Assembly (NCBI RefSeq): GCF_020099275.1
Contig: NZ_CP083646.1
Coordinates: forward strand, 1,488,001 to 1,552,000
DNA length: 64,000 nucleotides
Origin: Corynebacterium falsenii
GTDB taxonomy: Bacteria; Actinomycetota; Actinomycetes; Mycobacteriales; Mycobacteriaceae
Direction of reading: 5' to 3'
Under the pieces are notes generated by a model. It saw only the letters and a program-made list of their open reading frames with translations. It did no database searches and was not told the DNA's origin. Shown here piece by piece: positions 16,046-26,713 of the stretch; position 1 is the first letter of the stretch; each line of letters starts with the position of its first letter. The position numbers and the translations under genes are program-made.

Positions 16046-18358
16046 TTAGTCCCAGGGCAGCGGCTCGTCGTGCACGACCGTGAGGCCCTGCGTGGCGCGC
16101 GTGATGGCCACGTACACATCGTTGAGCCCTTGAGGAGACGCACCAACGATGTCCGCAGGCTCCACCACGACCACCTCATCGAACTCTAAGCCCTTGGCCC
16201 GCGACGTGTCCGCGACGATCACGCGCTCGTCGCCCAGGCCCAGCCGGGCGGACATATTGCCGGGGTCAGCGGAGATCACGCCGACTAGTCCCTCGCCGGC
16301 CCGATCCATGGCACCGTGAACTTCGCGCTCGAGCTCGCTCATTGGGGCGTAGCGCACACCTGTGCCGGTGGCGCGCAACGCCACCGGTTCCCGCTGTTCC
16401 GGGGCGATCTCCGGAAGCAACTGCGCCGCCACATACGCGATGTCCTGCGGCGTGCGGTAGTTCACCGTGAGCTCGTGGAGTTTCCAGCGGTCGGCCACGA
16501 AGGGCTCCAACGTGTCCGACCATGCCTCCACTCCGGCAGGGTTACCGGTCTGCGCGGGGTCGCCCACCACCGTCATCCACCGGTTGGGGGAGCGGCGGAA
16601 AATCATGCGCCACGCCATCGGGCTCAGCTCCTGGGCTTCGTCCACGATGACGTGCCCGAACGCCCAGCGGGTATCCGCCGCCGCGCGCTGCGCGGTGGAG
16701 CGGTTATCCGTGGTGCGCTGCCGCTTCGCCAACGTTTCCGCATCCAGCACGTCGTAGGCCATGAGGATCTCGGGGGCGAACCCGTCATCCAAGTCCTGAG
16801 ACGCCGACCCCGACAGAATGTCCAGCGCTTCCTGCGCCTCAGCGATCTTCTCCAGCCACTGCTCGCGCTCGGCGTGGGCTGCCTCCTCGTCGTCGATGAA
16901 GCCGACGAGGTCGGTGAGTTCGTCGAGCAGGGGAGCGTCGGCATCGGTCCACTCCCACTCAGCCGAACCGCCGCGCCGCAAGCCGTCGAGCGTGGCATCG
17001 TCGTAATCGCTCGCCGCCGCCTCCGGCTCCTCGTACAACCGGCGCAGCACCTGCTCCGGCGTGACCTCCGGCCAGAACTCCTCCACGAGTTCCTCCACCA
17101 CCGGCTCCTGCGCCAGATCCTGGTGCAGCTGCGCCCGATCCGCCCGCGAGAGCAGATTGCCGCCACCGGCTTCATCGAGCGGATCGGCACCGATCGCGTC
17201 CGCCAAGGCCCCCGTCAGCGACCCCGTCAGGTGCTCGGCGAACACCGGCCGGGCGAGGTTATGCGGCTTGCGCGACCGCCTGGCCCGCGTCCGCGCCGCG
17301 CGCACCATCGCCGGGGTGAGAGTGATCTCCACTCCGTCGATGCGCAGCCGCCGTTCGGCATCCGGCACCGTTTGCCACGTCTTCACCGCGTTCGCCAGGA
17401 TCGTGAGCATCTCTGTGGAGCCCTTGACCTCCCGCGCCAGCAGGTCGGTCTCCGGCGTGGTCTGGATCCCAGGCAGCAGCGTGCCGGGCGTGGCCAGCAC
17501 CACGCCCGTTTCACCCAGCGAGGGCAGCACCTGCGAAATGTAGGTGAGGAACCGATCATTCGGCCCCACGATGAGCACGCCCGTGTTCTTCAGCTGCTCA
17601 CGCCACGTGTACAGCAGGTACGCCGCGCGGTGCAGCGCCACCGCCGTCTTACCGGTGCCGGGTCCGCCCTGCACCACGGTCACGCCCCGGTGCTCACTGC
17701 GGATGATCTGATCCTGCTCCGCCGCGATCGTCTCCACGATGTCGCGCATCTGTGGCGTACGTGCGCGCGTCACGGCCTCCAGCAGAGCTGTTTCTTTCCC
17801 GACGCCACCCCGCGCATCCCCCTCCACCATGCCACTACGGGACTCGGCGGAGTCAGACGATTCAGCCTGCCCGGTTGGCGCAGACAGGGTCTCGTCCGAC
17901 ACCCCAACAATGGTCCTGCCGCGGGTCTTAATGTGCCGCCGCGTGGTCACGCCATCGGGGTGCATTGTGGTGGCGAGGTAGAACGGCCGCGCCATGGGTG
18001 CACGCCAATCCATGAGGAGTGTGCGCATGGTGTCATCGGAATCGTGCAGACCGATGCGGCCGATGTAGCGCCGGTCCACATCCGGGTGGCCGGGGACAGG
18101 GTTCTCCGCTTCAGGGTCGTGCACGTCGATGCGGCCAAACATGAGGCCCACTTCGGCGGCGCTGTACGACTCGAGGCGCAGGGCGATATCGCGCGCCTCG
18201 CGGTCGCGCATCATCAGGCCCTGAGGATCGTCAATGTCCGCTTCTTTGCGCACATCTTTGAACCGAGATTCCAAAACGCCGCGAGCATGGTCCACCCGAG
18301 CCAACAGTTGGTCGAGGTGTTCCTGCTCCGCGGCGATATCAGTTGCGGAATTATCCAA
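16046..18358 (-). CDS. helD: HelD-type helicase / RNA polymerase recycling factor
   Basis: 770-residue superfamily 1 ATPase. N-terminal about 80 residues form a charged coiled-coil hairpin (EQEHLDQLLARVDHARGVLE), the part that enters the RNA polymerase secondary channel in HelD. Motifs: Walker A QGGPGTGKTAVALHRA, VDEAQELSPMAWRM (motif II), VVGDPAQTG (III), NYRTPQDIAYV (IV), TSRAKGLEFDEVVVVEP (V), YVAITRATQGL (VI). Class II HelD of mycobacteria and HelR of Streptomyces release stalled polymerase and can lower rifampicin sensitivity. The TTG start at 18358 is 3 nt after the doxX stop, suggesting translational coupling. Confidence 0.88.
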   Translation of the reverse strand: MDNSATDIAAEQEHLDQLLARVDHARGVLESRFKDVRKEADIDDPQGLMMRDREARDIALRLESYSAAEVGLMFGRIDVHDPEAENPVPGHPDVDRRYIGRIGLHDSDDTMRTLLMDWRAPMARPFYLATTMHPDGVTTRRHIKTRGRTIVGVSDETLSAPTGQAESSDSAESRSGMVEGDARGGVGKETALLEAVTRARTPQMRDIVETIAAEQDQIIRSEHRGVTVVQGGPGTGKTAVALHRAAYLLYTWREQLKNTGVLIVGPNDRFLTYISQVLPSLGETGVVLATPGTLLPGIQTTPETDLLAREVKGSTEMLTILANAVKTWQTVPDAERRLRIDGVEITLTPAMVRAARTRARRSRKPHNLARPVFAEHLTGSLTGALADAIGADPLDEAGGGNLLSRADRAQLHQDLAQEPVVEELVEEFWPEVTPEQVLRRLYEEPEAAASDYDDATLDGLRRGGSAEWEWTDADAPLLDELTDLVGFIDDEEAAHAEREQWLEKIAEAQEALDILSGSASQDLDDGFAPEILMAYDVLDAETLAKRQRTTDNRSTAQRAAADTRWAFGHVIVDEAQELSPMAWRMIFRRSPNRWMTVVGDPAQTGNPAGVEAWSDTLEPFVADRWKLHELTVNYRTPQDIAYVAAQLLPEIAPEQREPVALRATGTGVRYAPMSELEREVHGAMDRAGEGLVGVISADPGNMSARLGLGDERVIVADTSRAKGLEFDEVVVVEPADIVGASPQGLNDVYVAITRATQGLTVVHDEPLPWD

Positions 18359-18361
18359 GTG

Positions 18362-19081
18362 CTAGCCGAGCTTCTTACGCAGCTTCTTGGCCTTCTTGTT
18401 CAGCTTCTTGGTGTCTACGTCACCAATGAAGTCAGAAGCGATGTCCTGCGCCTGAGCGCCGAGAACAACGGCCTGATCCTTGAGGTTGCCAGCGGCTTCC
18501 TTCCACTCATCGGAGTGGTCATCCACGTAGTCAGCCACGTTCTCCTGCACCTGGGAAGCCACGTCCTTGGTCTTCTCCAAGAAGGACTGTGCTTGGCCCT
18601 GAGCGTTCTCGAGCATCTTCTGCTGCTCGGACTTGCCCGGCATGGCCTTCTGCACGCGCCACTTCAGACCCGGCTTGCCAGCGGTGTCAGCGCTGGTGAT
18701 GGCCAGGCCGCCCAGCAGAGCCAGGTCGGTGACGAGGCCGCGCACCTCTTCCTTCTTCTCGCCCTCGTTCGACGCCTTCCAGAAAGCGTGGCGGGACAGG
18801 GCTGTGGGGATCTGCAGGGCAGCCAGGGTAGCGGCAGCCAAGCGCGGAGACTTGCCCTTGGCGAGAGCCAGGGAAGCCACAACCTTGGTGGTACCCACGA
18901 CGCGCACGGTGGTATCGGGATCCCTCGGGATGAAGCTGCGGTAACCAGCGGGGATCACGGAGCGGAGGGTGGAGTTCACAGCCTTCGCATCCTTGGAGTA
19001 CTTGTTGCTGTGCAGCAGCATCTGCACGCCGTCAACGGCGAACGAAGAAGCCAGCAGCGGGCGGGCGAGAGTACGGATCAT
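18362..19081 (-). CDS. DoxX family membrane protein
   Basis: 239 residues. Residues 1-140 contain the DoxX-like helices, seen as MIRTLARPLLASSFAVDGVQ and VVGTTKVVASLALAKG; the C-terminal 90 residues are a Lys/Glu/Gln-rich helical tail (SFLEKTKDVASQVQENVADY) ending in a Lys cluster KKLNKKAKKLRKKLG, probably cytoplasmic. DoxX proteins sit in the membrane; in mycobacteria one forms an oxidoreductase complex with SodA and SseA, but no such partner is here. The ATG has AGGAGTG upstream. It precedes helD in one operon, which is an unexplained pairing. Confidence 0.8.
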   Translation of the reverse strand: MIRTLARPLLASSFAVDGVQMLLHSNKYSKDAKAVNSTLRSVIPAGYRSFIPRDPDTTVRVVGTTKVVASLALAKGKSPRLAAATLAALQIPTALSRHAFWKASNEGEKKEEVRGLVTDLALLGGLAITSADTAGKPGLKWRVQKAMPGKSEQQKMLENAQGQAQSFLEKTKDVASQVQENVADYVDDHSDEWKEAAGNLKDQAVVLGAQAQDIASDFIGDVDTKKLNKKAKKLRKKLG

Positions 19082-19142
19082 GTTCTACACACTCCTATTA
19101 GTTGGTGGGTACGTCTTATGGTACGCCTCACGAAGAATTAGC

Positions 19143-19847
19143 CTACCAGCCTCGCTGGCGCCACTCATCGACCTTGGGTTTTTCCTCAGCCACCGTGGTG
19201 GAATCGCCGTGACCGGGGTGAATGATCGTCTCACCAGGCAGGCTAAAGATGCGGGACTCCACATCATCCAGCAACTGGGCGAAATCTTCCGACGAATTCG
19301 TTTTACCCACACCACCAGGGAAAACGCTATCTCCCACGAAGGCGCGGCCCAGCCCCAGCACAGCAATGCCACCCGGTGTGTGGCCACGCAGCTCCACGGC
19401 CTTGAGTCCCAGATCAGCCAGCTGATCACCGGCCAAACGCAGCGGCTCCGGCGTGCCCTCATCGTTGCCGTAGACCTCATCCACGGACGCCGGCAACGCC
19501 TCGGCATCCTTGCGGCCTGCGTGGTGACGGGCGCCCGTGGCCTCCAAAACCTCTTGCAACGCCTGGACGTGATCATGGTGCCGGTGAGTGGTGAGCACAT
19601 CCGTGACCGTCACGCCGAGCTGATCAATGAGCTCCAACAGGTGTGGGGCATCAGTAGCCGCATCAATAAGCAACGCCTGACCACCCCGAGACAGGATCCA
19701 CACGTTGTTATCCATATCGCCGACGGTGGTGTGGGTCAGGCTGGTGGCGTCGACCGAAGAAGGCGAACCCGAAAGGCACACAGCCTGAACCTCACGGGGA
19801 GAAGATAGCGAAGCAATTTCATTGACCGAAGAAATCGAAATAGTCAT
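19143..19847 (-). CDS. MBL-fold metallo-hydrolase (glyoxalase II-like)
   Basis: 234 residues. The metal-binding motif THRHHDHVQAL (HxHxDH) is at about residue 85, with further ligands in RGHTPGGIAVLG, FVGDSVFPGGVGKT and IIHPGHGDST, the layout of hydroxyacylglutathione hydrolase-like enzymes. Actinobacteria lack glutathione, so a mycothiol thioester or another thioester is a more likely substrate; this is inference. A -10-like TAGCCT (complement 19854-19859) lies 6 nt from the ATG, suggesting a leaderless mRNA, and overlaps the region that drives uvrA in the opposite direction. Confidence 0.88.
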   Translation of the reverse strand: MTISISSVNEIASLSSPREVQAVCLSGSPSSVDATSLTHTTVGDMDNNVWILSRGGQALLIDAATDAPHLLELIDQLGVTVTDVLTTHRHHDHVQALQEVLEATGARHHAGRKDAEALPASVDEVYGNDEGTPEPLRLAGDQLADLGLKAVELRGHTPGGIAVLGLGRAFVGDSVFPGGVGKTNSSEDFAQLLDDVESRIFSLPGETIIHPGHGDSTTVAEEKPKVDEWRQRGW

Positions 19848-19908
19848 GGTCCCAGGCTACGCGTACACTAGGCAGGTCGAACGCGACTAACGCAAAAATA
19901 AAGGAGTT

Positions 19909-22758
19909 GTGGTGGCTGACACGCTGGTCGTCCGCGGTGCACGAGAGCACAACCTCAAGGGCGTGGACATTGATCTGCCCCGCGACAAGATGATCGTCTT
20001 TACCGGACTGTCGGGGTCAGGCAAATCCTCCCTGGCCTTCGACACGATCTTCGCCGAAGGGCAGCGGCGCTACGTGGAATCGCTGAGCTCCTACGCCCGC
20101 ATGTTCCTCGGACGGATGGACAAGCCGGACGTAGACCTCATCGAAGGCCTCTCGCCGGCCGTATCCATCGACCAGAAATCCACCAACCGCAACCCACGAT
20201 CCACCGTGGGCACCGTCACCGAAATCTTCGACTACCTGCGCCTGCTCTACGCTCGCACGGGCGTGCCGCACTGCCCGGAATGCGGCGAAGTCATCCAGCG
20301 GCAAACGCCGCAGGAGATCGTGGACCAGATCCTCGCCATGGAGCAAGGGCTGAAGTTCCAGGTGCTCGCGCCCGTGGTGCGCACCCGCAAAGGCGAGTTT
20401 GTGGACCTGTTCGAGGACCTGGCCAGCCAGGGCTACTCCCGCGTGATGGTCGACGGGGAAGTCCACCAGCTCTCGAACCCGCCGAAGCTGGAAAAGCAGG
20501 TCAAGCACGATATCGACGTGGTGGTGGACCGCCTACAGGTCAAGCCCACGCAAAAGCAGCGCCTCACCGACTCCGTAGAGACCGCACTGAACCTCGCCGA
20601 CGGCATCGTGGTGCTCGACTTCGTGGGGCTTGGCGACGACGACCCGAACCGTACCCGGCGATTCTCCGAAAAGATGGCCTGCCCCAACGGACACCCCATC
20701 ACCCTGGACGAGTTGGAACCGCGCACGTTCTCCTTCAACTCCCCATACGGCGCCTGCCCGGCGTGTGATGGCCTGGGCACCCGCCTTGAAGTGGACGAGA
20801 AGCTGGTGATCCCCGACGAAGACGCGCCGCTGATCCACGCCATCGCGCCGTGGGCATCCAGCCCCAACAGCAAATACTTTGTCAAGCTCCTCACCGCACT
20901 GTCCGAACAACTGGGCATTGAGGCCACCACGCCCTGGAGCAAGCTCACCAAAACCCAGCGCAAGGCCGTGCTGCACGGGCACTCCGCCACCATCAAGGTG
21001 AGCTACCGCAACCGCTACGGACGTGCCCGCAACTACAGCGCACCGTTCGAAGGCGTGATGCCATTCCTCACCAGGAAGATGGACCAGACCGACTCCGACT
21101 GGGCCAAGGATCGCTACCGCAGTTACATGCGCGAAGTAGCCTGTCCCACCTGTAACGGCACGCGCCTGAAGCCCGAGGTGCTGGCAGTAACGATCGCCTC
21201 GGGGAAGAAGGAACTGTCCATCGCCGAAGTCTCCGACCTCTCGATCGCAGACGCCAGCGAGTTCCTCGACAACCTCACACTGACCAAGCGGCAAGAAATG
21301 ATCGCCGGAGCCGTGCTGCGCGAGATCCAAGCGCGGCTGAAATTCCTGCTGGACGTGGGCCTGAACTACCTCTCCATGTCCCGCTCCGCAGGCACGCTAT
21401 CCGGTGGCGAAGCACAGCGCATCCGCTTGGCCACGCAGATCGGCTCCGGCCTGGCGGGCGTGCTGTACGTGCTGGACGAGCCCTCGATTGGCCTGCACCA
21501 GCGCGACAACGAACGGCTCATCCGCACACTCGAGCACCTGCGCGACCTGGGCAACACACTGATCGTTGTGGAGCACGACGAAGACACGATCCGCACCGCC
21601 GACTGGCTGGTGGATATCGGTCCGCGCGCCGGGGAATACGGCGGCGAGGTGGTGTACCAAGGCGAGCCGCAGGGCATCTACGACGTGGAGGAATCCCTCA
21701 CGGGCAACTACCTCTCGGGCGCGCGGGTGCTGGCGGTGCCGGAGAGCCGGCGGCCGGTGGATAAGAAGCGCATGCTCACCGTGCACGGGGCGCAGGAAAA
21801 CAACCTGAAAAACGTGGACGTGAACATCCCGCTCGGCGTACTGACATGCATCACGGGCGTATCCGGCAGTGGCAAGTCCTCGCTGATCAACGGCATCCTG
21901 GCTCGCAGCCTGGCCAACACGCTTAACGGCGCGCGGCTGGTGCCGGGGCACCACAAGAAGATCAGCGGCACCGAACACCTGGACAAGCTGGTGCAGGTGG
22001 ACCAATCGCCGATTGGTCGCACGCCGCGATCCAACCCGGCCACATACACCGGCGTGTTCGACAAGATCCGCAAACTGTTCGCCGAAACCACCGAGGCGAA
22101 GGTGCGCGGCTACACCGCTGGGCGCTTCAGCTTCAACGTCAAGGGTGGGCGCTGCGAGGCCTGCCACGGCGACGGCACCCTGAAGATCGAGATGAACTTC
22201 CTGCCGGACGTGTACGTGCCGTGCGAAGTGTGTCACGGTGCCCGCTACAACCGGGAGACCCTGGAAGTGCACTACAAGGGCAAGAACATCTCCGAAGTGC
22301 TGGACATGCCGATCACCGAGGCAGCGGAGTTCTTCGCGCCCGTGACCTCGATCTCGCGGTACTTGGACACCCTCGTGGACGTGGGGCTGGGCTATGTGCG
22401 CCTGGGGCAATCGGCCACCACGCTGTCCGGTGGCGAGGCCCAGCGCGTGAAGCTGGCCGCGGAGCTGCAGAAGCGATCCAACGGCCGGACGATCTACATT
22501 CTGGACGAGCCGACGACGGGCCTGCACTTCGAGGACATTCGCAAGCTCATGCTGGTCATCCAGGGGCTGGTGGACAAGGGCAACAGCGTGCTCATCATCG
22601 AGCACAACCTGGACGTGATCAAGGCTGCCGACTGGATCGTGGACATGGGTCCGGAGGGCGGATCTGGCGGCGGCACCGTGGTTGCGGAGGGCACGCCGGA
22701 GCAGATCGCGAAGGTGAAGGAATCCCACACGGGCCGCTACCTGGCTTCGCTGGTGTAG
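19909..22758 (+). CDS. uvrA: Excinuclease ABC subunit UvrA
   Basis: 949 residues, normal length. Two ABC ATPase modules: Walker [16 protein letters not shown] and [11 protein letters not shown]; signatures [12 protein letters not shown] and [12 protein letters not shown]; Walker [11 protein letters not shown] and [10 protein letters not shown]. Zinc modules are visible as [23 protein letters not shown] and the C-terminal CEACHGDG...CEVCHGAR. UvrA finds distorted DNA and loads UvrB. The GTG at 19909 has AAGGAG 3-8 nt upstream; a second GTG follows directly. A -10-like TACACT lies about 45 nt upstream. It stands alone, divergent from the MBL hydrolase. Confidence 0.98.
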   Translation: MVADTLVVRGAREHNLKGVDIDLPRDKMIVFTGLSGSGKSSLAFDTIFAEGQRRYVESLSSYARMFLGRMDKPDVDLIEGLSPAVSIDQKSTNRNPRSTVGTVTEIFDYLRLLYARTGVPHCPECGEVIQRQTPQEIVDQILAMEQGLKFQVLAPVVRTRKGEFVDLFEDLASQGYSRVMVDGEVHQLSNPPKLEKQVKHDIDVVVDRLQVKPTQKQRLTDSVETALNLADGIVVLDFVGLGDDDPNRTRRFSEKMACPNGHPITLDELEPRTFSFNSPYGACPACDGLGTRLEVDEKLVIPDEDAPLIHAIAPWASSPNSKYFVKLLTALSEQLGIEATTPWSKLTKTQRKAVLHGHSATIKVSYRNRYGRARNYSAPFEGVMPFLTRKMDQTDSDWAKDRYRSYMREVACPTCNGTRLKPEVLAVTIASGKKELSIAEVSDLSIADASEFLDNLTLTKRQEMIAGAVLREIQARLKFLLDVGLNYLSMSRSAGTLSGGEAQRIRLATQIGSGLAGVLYVLDEPSIGLHQRDNERLIRTLEHLRDLGNTLIVVEHDEDTIRTADWLVDIGPRAGEYGGEVVYQGEPQGIYDVEESLTGNYLSGARVLAVPESRRPVDKKRMLTVHGAQENNLKNVDVNIPLGVLTCITGVSGSGKSSLINGILARSLANTLNGARLVPGHHKKISGTEHLDKLVQVDQSPIGRTPRSNPATYTGVFDKIRKLFAETTEAKVRGYTAGRFSFNVKGGRCEACHGDGTLKIEMNFLPDVYVPCEVCHGARYNRETLEVHYKGKNISEVLDMPITEAAEFFAPVTSISRYLDTLVDVGLGYVRLGQSATTLSGGEAQRVKLAAELQKRSNGRTIYILDEPTTGLHFEDIRKLMLVIQGLVDKGNSVLIIEHNLDVIKAADWIVDMGPEGGSGGGTVVAEGTPEQIAKVKESHTGRYLASLV

Positions 22759-22786
22759 CGGCGAGCGGGGGACTGGGGGAGTAGCG

Positions 22787-25018
22787 CTAGGGGCGTGGGG
22801 CACCTGGTCCCATGGGCTTCTTGGGTCCCATTTGCTCGGGAGGGGTGGCCGGGCTCGCGGGGCTTGCGGGGCGCCCGGGGCTTGCGGGGTGCCCGGAGCC
22901 TAGTGGTTGACCAGGTCCTGATGGCTGACCCGGTCCCATTGGTCCACCGGGAACCACCGTGCCACCTGGGCCGGTTGGTCCACCGGGCCCCATCGGTCCA
23001 CCAGGGCTCATTGGTCCGCCAGTGCCCATCGGGCCGGGCTGATTGAATGGGCCCCGGAAATTTCCTAGGCCGCCATTGGGGCCGCCATTGGGGCCGCCGT
23101 TCACGTTTCCATTGGGGAGTTGACTTGGCTTGTCCCGCGCCATCGCCGCGACAAGCAGCGCAATTCCGGACACCAGGAAGGCAATGACCTGGACCAAGCC
23201 GCCGAGGACTGAAAGGTCAAAGAACACCAGCTTCATCGTTGCGAACCCGGCCAGCGCCAGTCCGACTACGTTGTGCCGACGGTTCAGCGCGTACACTCCG
23301 GCAACCATCCAGCCAATGGAAATGACAACCTGCGCAATCATGTAGAACTGCTCGGTGGGATTGACCAACGTGAAAATCGCCAACACGGTGGACGAGGCGT
23401 ATAGCAAGCCAGGCGCGAAAATGATTCCAAGAAGCCACGGGTCAACCGTAAGACGCTGTCCGATGAGCACCCGTCGCTTCGCAATGGCAATTCCCAGCAC
23501 GCCGACCAGAGCTGCGGTCACCAGCACGTTGGGGACCGATGCCCGAACTCGATCCATCTGCCAACTGCTCAGGGCATAGGGCACTCCTGCAAGAAGCGCA
23601 ATAATGAGGAACGCCCATGCTCCCGAGGCGAAGAATCGTGGAATGGCGCTGACAGCGCATGCAGCAAGAGCTGCAACCCCTACGATGCATGCCGCAGATA
23701 CGACCGGGATGGGCTCAGGGCGTGCCGAGATGGCCCACAACGTGATCGCCACTGTAATGCCTGCAGCAAGAGTTGTCGCGGAAAGTGTCACCTCGAGTGT
23801 TGCGGGCGTCTTCAGAGGTGGAAGTGCCAGGGCTTTGGTCTTGGGAAGTATGAGGAAACCAGCCAGCAACGCCGTGGCGACGGGGATGATGAGGGCAAAC
23901 CAATAGATACGGGAGTTAACAAGAACCAAGGCTGGGGTTGCGAGAACAACCACCGTGGTGGCCAGTGTGAGTGCGGTAGACGAATAAGGGTGTGAATAGC
24001 CGATGGCAATCACAACAATGATGCCAAGTACGCCACAGAACAAGACCACAAATGGATTGCCGTCGACGATGAAGATGCTTGCGAGGAAAGTAATGGTTGC
24101 GACGACCTGTTGAGCAAACCACGGGCGGTTCCACCGAGTGGCGATACCCAAAACGCCGAGTAGGGCCAAACAGCTGGGGAAGAAGACGGCGGGGATGGAG
24201 TAGTCCTCAGGATGCATGAGGATGTAGATCGACACCGGAACGATGAATAGGGGAGCCAGGACTGTGACGAGGATTGCCTGAGGCTGGTTGCGCCACATGT
24301 ATGCGACGCCCAAGGAGGCTGCGCACGTGATGGTGGTCAGAAGAACGCCGATGTCCGGTCCGATAAGCGGTAGAGGCTCGGCAAATGCCGAAACCCAAAT
24401 ATCTGCCAGTGCACCCAGCGTGGCTGTGATCATCATGGCGGGAGCGACGGCGCTGTGAGGATTGCGCCGATGGGCGGGTATTGATGCGGCGGCTACCGCG
24501 AGACACACCATCGCGACCATCACCACTGTGACGATTTGTCCGGATCTGCCGGATGAAAACGCGAGCGATGCAAAGATCGTGAGTCCCATGACGGTGATGA
24601 TCGCTCCAGTGATGGCGAGGATTTTGGTGACGAGATCTTCTCGCTTCCACCATGATGGTCGCTGGACGGCCTGCGGCGGCGCCATCGGGTATCCCATCGG
24701 AGGCCTAGGAGCTGGCTGCTGCGGTAGCGGGTAGCCCTGCTGCGGAGACAGTCGTTGGGGCAGCGGGAGGCCCTGTTGCGGAGGCTGTTGTGGTGAGCCC
24801 TGAGATGAGGCCTGTGGCGCACCCTGTGGTGGAGGGCCCTCGTGCGACCGTTGAGCTGGATTATCTAAATTATTCGGAGACGGAGACGGCGCAGTGGGTG
24901 GTGACTGCGCCGTCTCGAGCGTGTAGCGTTCGATAAGTTGAGCTAGGCGGGCGCTGGCTCGTGCGGAGTCGATGGCAGCGTGTCGAATAGCCTCTAACCT
25001 GGGATCAGTGCCTTTCAT
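22787..25018 (-). CDS. DUF2339 membrane protein with collagen-like C-terminal tail
   Basis: 743 residues from the ATG at 25018; a TTG at 25060 would add 14. Residues about 45-140 are Pro/Gln-rich ([20 protein letters not shown]). A string of many hydrophobic helices follows from [20 protein letters not shown] to about residue 640, matching the polytopic DUF2339 family of unknown function. The last about 75 residues are Gly-Pro-rich triplets ([17 protein letters not shown] type) ending [12 protein letters not shown]. It converges on uvrA with 28 nt between. Function unknown; a cell-envelope role is only a guess. Confidence 0.82.
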   Translation of the reverse strand: MKGTDPRLEAIRHAAIDSARASARLAQLIERYTLETAQSPPTAPSPSPNNLDNPAQRSHEGPPPQGAPQASSQGSPQQPPQQGLPLPQRLSPQQGYPLPQQPAPRPPMGYPMAPPQAVQRPSWWKREDLVTKILAITGAIITVMGLTIFASLAFSSGRSGQIVTVVMVAMVCLAVAAASIPAHRRNPHSAVAPAMMITATLGALADIWVSAFAEPLPLIGPDIGVLLTTITCAASLGVAYMWRNQPQAILVTVLAPLFIVPVSIYILMHPEDYSIPAVFFPSCLALLGVLGIATRWNRPWFAQQVVATITFLASIFIVDGNPFVVLFCGVLGIIVVIAIGYSHPYSSTALTLATTVVVLATPALVLVNSRIYWFALIIPVATALLAGFLILPKTKALALPPLKTPATLEVTLSATTLAAGITVAITLWAISARPEPIPVVSAACIVGVAALAACAVSAIPRFFASGAWAFLIIALLAGVPYALSSWQMDRVRASVPNVLVTAALVGVLGIAIAKRRVLIGQRLTVDPWLLGIIFAPGLLYASSTVLAIFTLVNPTEQFYMIAQVVISIGWMVAGVYALNRRHNVVGLALAGFATMKLVFFDLSVLGGLVQVIAFLVSGIALLVAAMARDKPSQLPNGNVNGGPNGGPNGGLGNFRGPFNQPGPMGTGGPMSPGGPMGPGGPTGPGGTVVPGGPMGPGQPSGPGQPLGSGHPASPGRPASPASPATPPEQMGPKKPMGPGAPRP

Positions 25019-25141
25019 AATTCGGAAAGTAGCAGGATTACTGCCTTTTTTTCTTTTCAAAACAATCAGCCTGTGGATAACTCACACACAATGGTCCCAA
25101 AGAGGGGTAAAGGAGTGCATCGCACTATGGCGTGGCTCTTT

Positions 25142-25170
25142 TTGAATTATCGGGGTCGAGCTGCTAAGCT
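25142..25170 (+). promoter_or_regulatory. Promoter of infC-rpmI-rplT
   Basis: -35 TTGAAT (25142-25147), 17-bp spacer, -10 TAAGCT (25165-25170). It predicts a start near 25177 and a 230-nt untranslated leader before infC. Confidence 0.6.
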
Positions 25171-25176
25171 CTTACC

Positions 25177-25408
25177 CACTACCGTCATGCGGGGATATTT
25201 TGACTGCCTGCATGCTGCAAGTGGAGTTCCTTCTCCCACCTAGTGACCGCCCGAGGAATTGGGTTGGGCGCGGGTCGTTGGCACACAATACATTGTGCAT
25301 CGCTAAGGCGGTGCGCGTTCATCAGGATGTGCCATGTTGGGGGATATGGGGAGTTTCACTCGGAGCAATCGGTACAACACGTAAACCAACTGCTACTGAG
25401 GAGTTCAC
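25177..25408 (+). other. Long 5' leader of infC operon
   Basis: About 230 nt without a credible ORF. Short inverted repeats are visible, e.g. GCACA/TGTGC at about 25281-25297 and TGGAG/CTCCCA near 25221-25240. Operons for IF3-L35-L20 are commonly feedback-controlled by L20 or IF3 through such leaders; I could not match this one to a known leader by eye. Confidence 0.4.
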
Positions 25409-25930
<522 letters not shown>

Positions 25931-25992
25931 TTCCTGGCAGGACCCCGCCGGGCCTGTCCACACTCAACTATTCGTTTAGAGGATTTTCACCA

Positions 25993-26187
25993 ATGAAGCA
26001 GAAGACTCACAAGGGTGCCGCCAAGCGCATCAAGATCACCGGTTCCGGCAAGCTCCGCCGCGAGCAGGCTAACCGCCGCCACCTCCTTGAGGGCAAGCCG
26101 TCCAAGCGCACCCGTCGCCTGAAGGGCACCGAGGACGTCGCTCCTGCTGACGTCAAGCGCATCAAGCGCCTCCTGGGCAAGTCCTAA
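25993..26187 (+). CDS. rpmI: 50S ribosomal protein L35
   Basis: 64-residue basic protein with the family start [20 protein letters not shown] and the [18 protein letters not shown] segment. L35 binds 23S rRNA in the large subunit. It starts 62 nt after infC with GAGGA upstream and is followed by rplT after 64 nt. Confidence 0.97.
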   Translation: MKQKTHKGAAKRIKITGSGKLRREQANRRHLLEGKPSKRTRRLKGTEDVAPADVKRIKRLLGKS

Positions 26188-26251
26188 GACACTTCCCGCC
26201 CCCAAAGCTGCCCCTTAAACCACACATTTTTCAAGCAAAGGACGTATCACA

Positions 26252-26635
26252 GTGGCACGTGTCAAGCGCTCAGTGAACGCAAAGAAGAAGCGTCGCGAAG
26301 TACTCAATTCCGCAAAGGGCTACCGTGGTCAGCGCTCTCGCCTGTACCGCAAGGCCAAGGAGCAGATGCTCCACTCCAAGACCTACGAGTTCCGCGATCG
26401 TCGCGCTCGTAAGGGCGATTTCCGCAAGCTGTGGATCCAGCGCATCAACGCTGGTGCTCGCCAGAACGGCATCACCTACAACCGCCTGATCCAGGGCCTG
26501 CGCCTGGCCGAGATCGAGGTCGACCGCAAGATCCTCGCCGAGCTGGCCGTCAACGACTTTGACGCCTTCACCGCTCTGTGCGACGCCGCCAAGGCCGCAC
26601 TGCCGGAGGATGTTAACGCCCCCGCCGCTTCCTAA
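26252..26635 (+). CDS. rplT: 50S ribosomal protein L20
   Basis: 127 residues, usual length. Starts GTG at 26252 with AAAGGA upstream: [18 protein letters not shown], then the RNA-binding helix [20 protein letters not shown] and the globular C-terminal part [19 protein letters not shown]20 is needed early in 50S assembly and is the usual autoregulator of this operon in other bacteria. The short C-terminal tail [13 protein letters not shown] is Ala/Pro-rich. Confidence 0.97.
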   Translation: MARVKRSVNAKKKRREVLNSAKGYRGQRSRLYRKAKEQMLHSKTYEFRDRRARKGDFRKLWIQRINAGARQNGITYNRLIQGLRLAEIEVDRKILAELAVNDFDAFTALCDAAKAALPEDVNAPAAS

Positions 26636-26648
26636 GAGCGTGATGCCA

Positions 26649-26676
26649 GGACCCGGATGACCATCCGGGTCCTTTT
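26649..26676 (+). terminator. Terminator of infC-rpmI-rplT
   Basis: GGACCCGGAT (26649-26658) pairs with ATCCGGGTCC (26663-26672) across a 4-nt loop, followed by TTTTC. Confidence 0.92.
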
Positions 26677-26699
26677 CGCATGTCTAGGCGCCGAACGGA

Positions 26700-26705
26700 T
26701 AGGAT
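26700..26705 (+). promoter_or_regulatory. -10 element of the SpoU methyltransferase gene
   Basis: TAGGAT ends 8 nt before the ATG at 26714. The intervening GAGAAG could also serve as a weak ribosome-binding site. Confidence 0.4.
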
Positions 26706-26713
26706 GAGAAGCC

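Noticed and set aside
16316..19141. 941-residue plus-strand ORF
   Set aside because: Antisense to helD and doxX, both with full motif sets.
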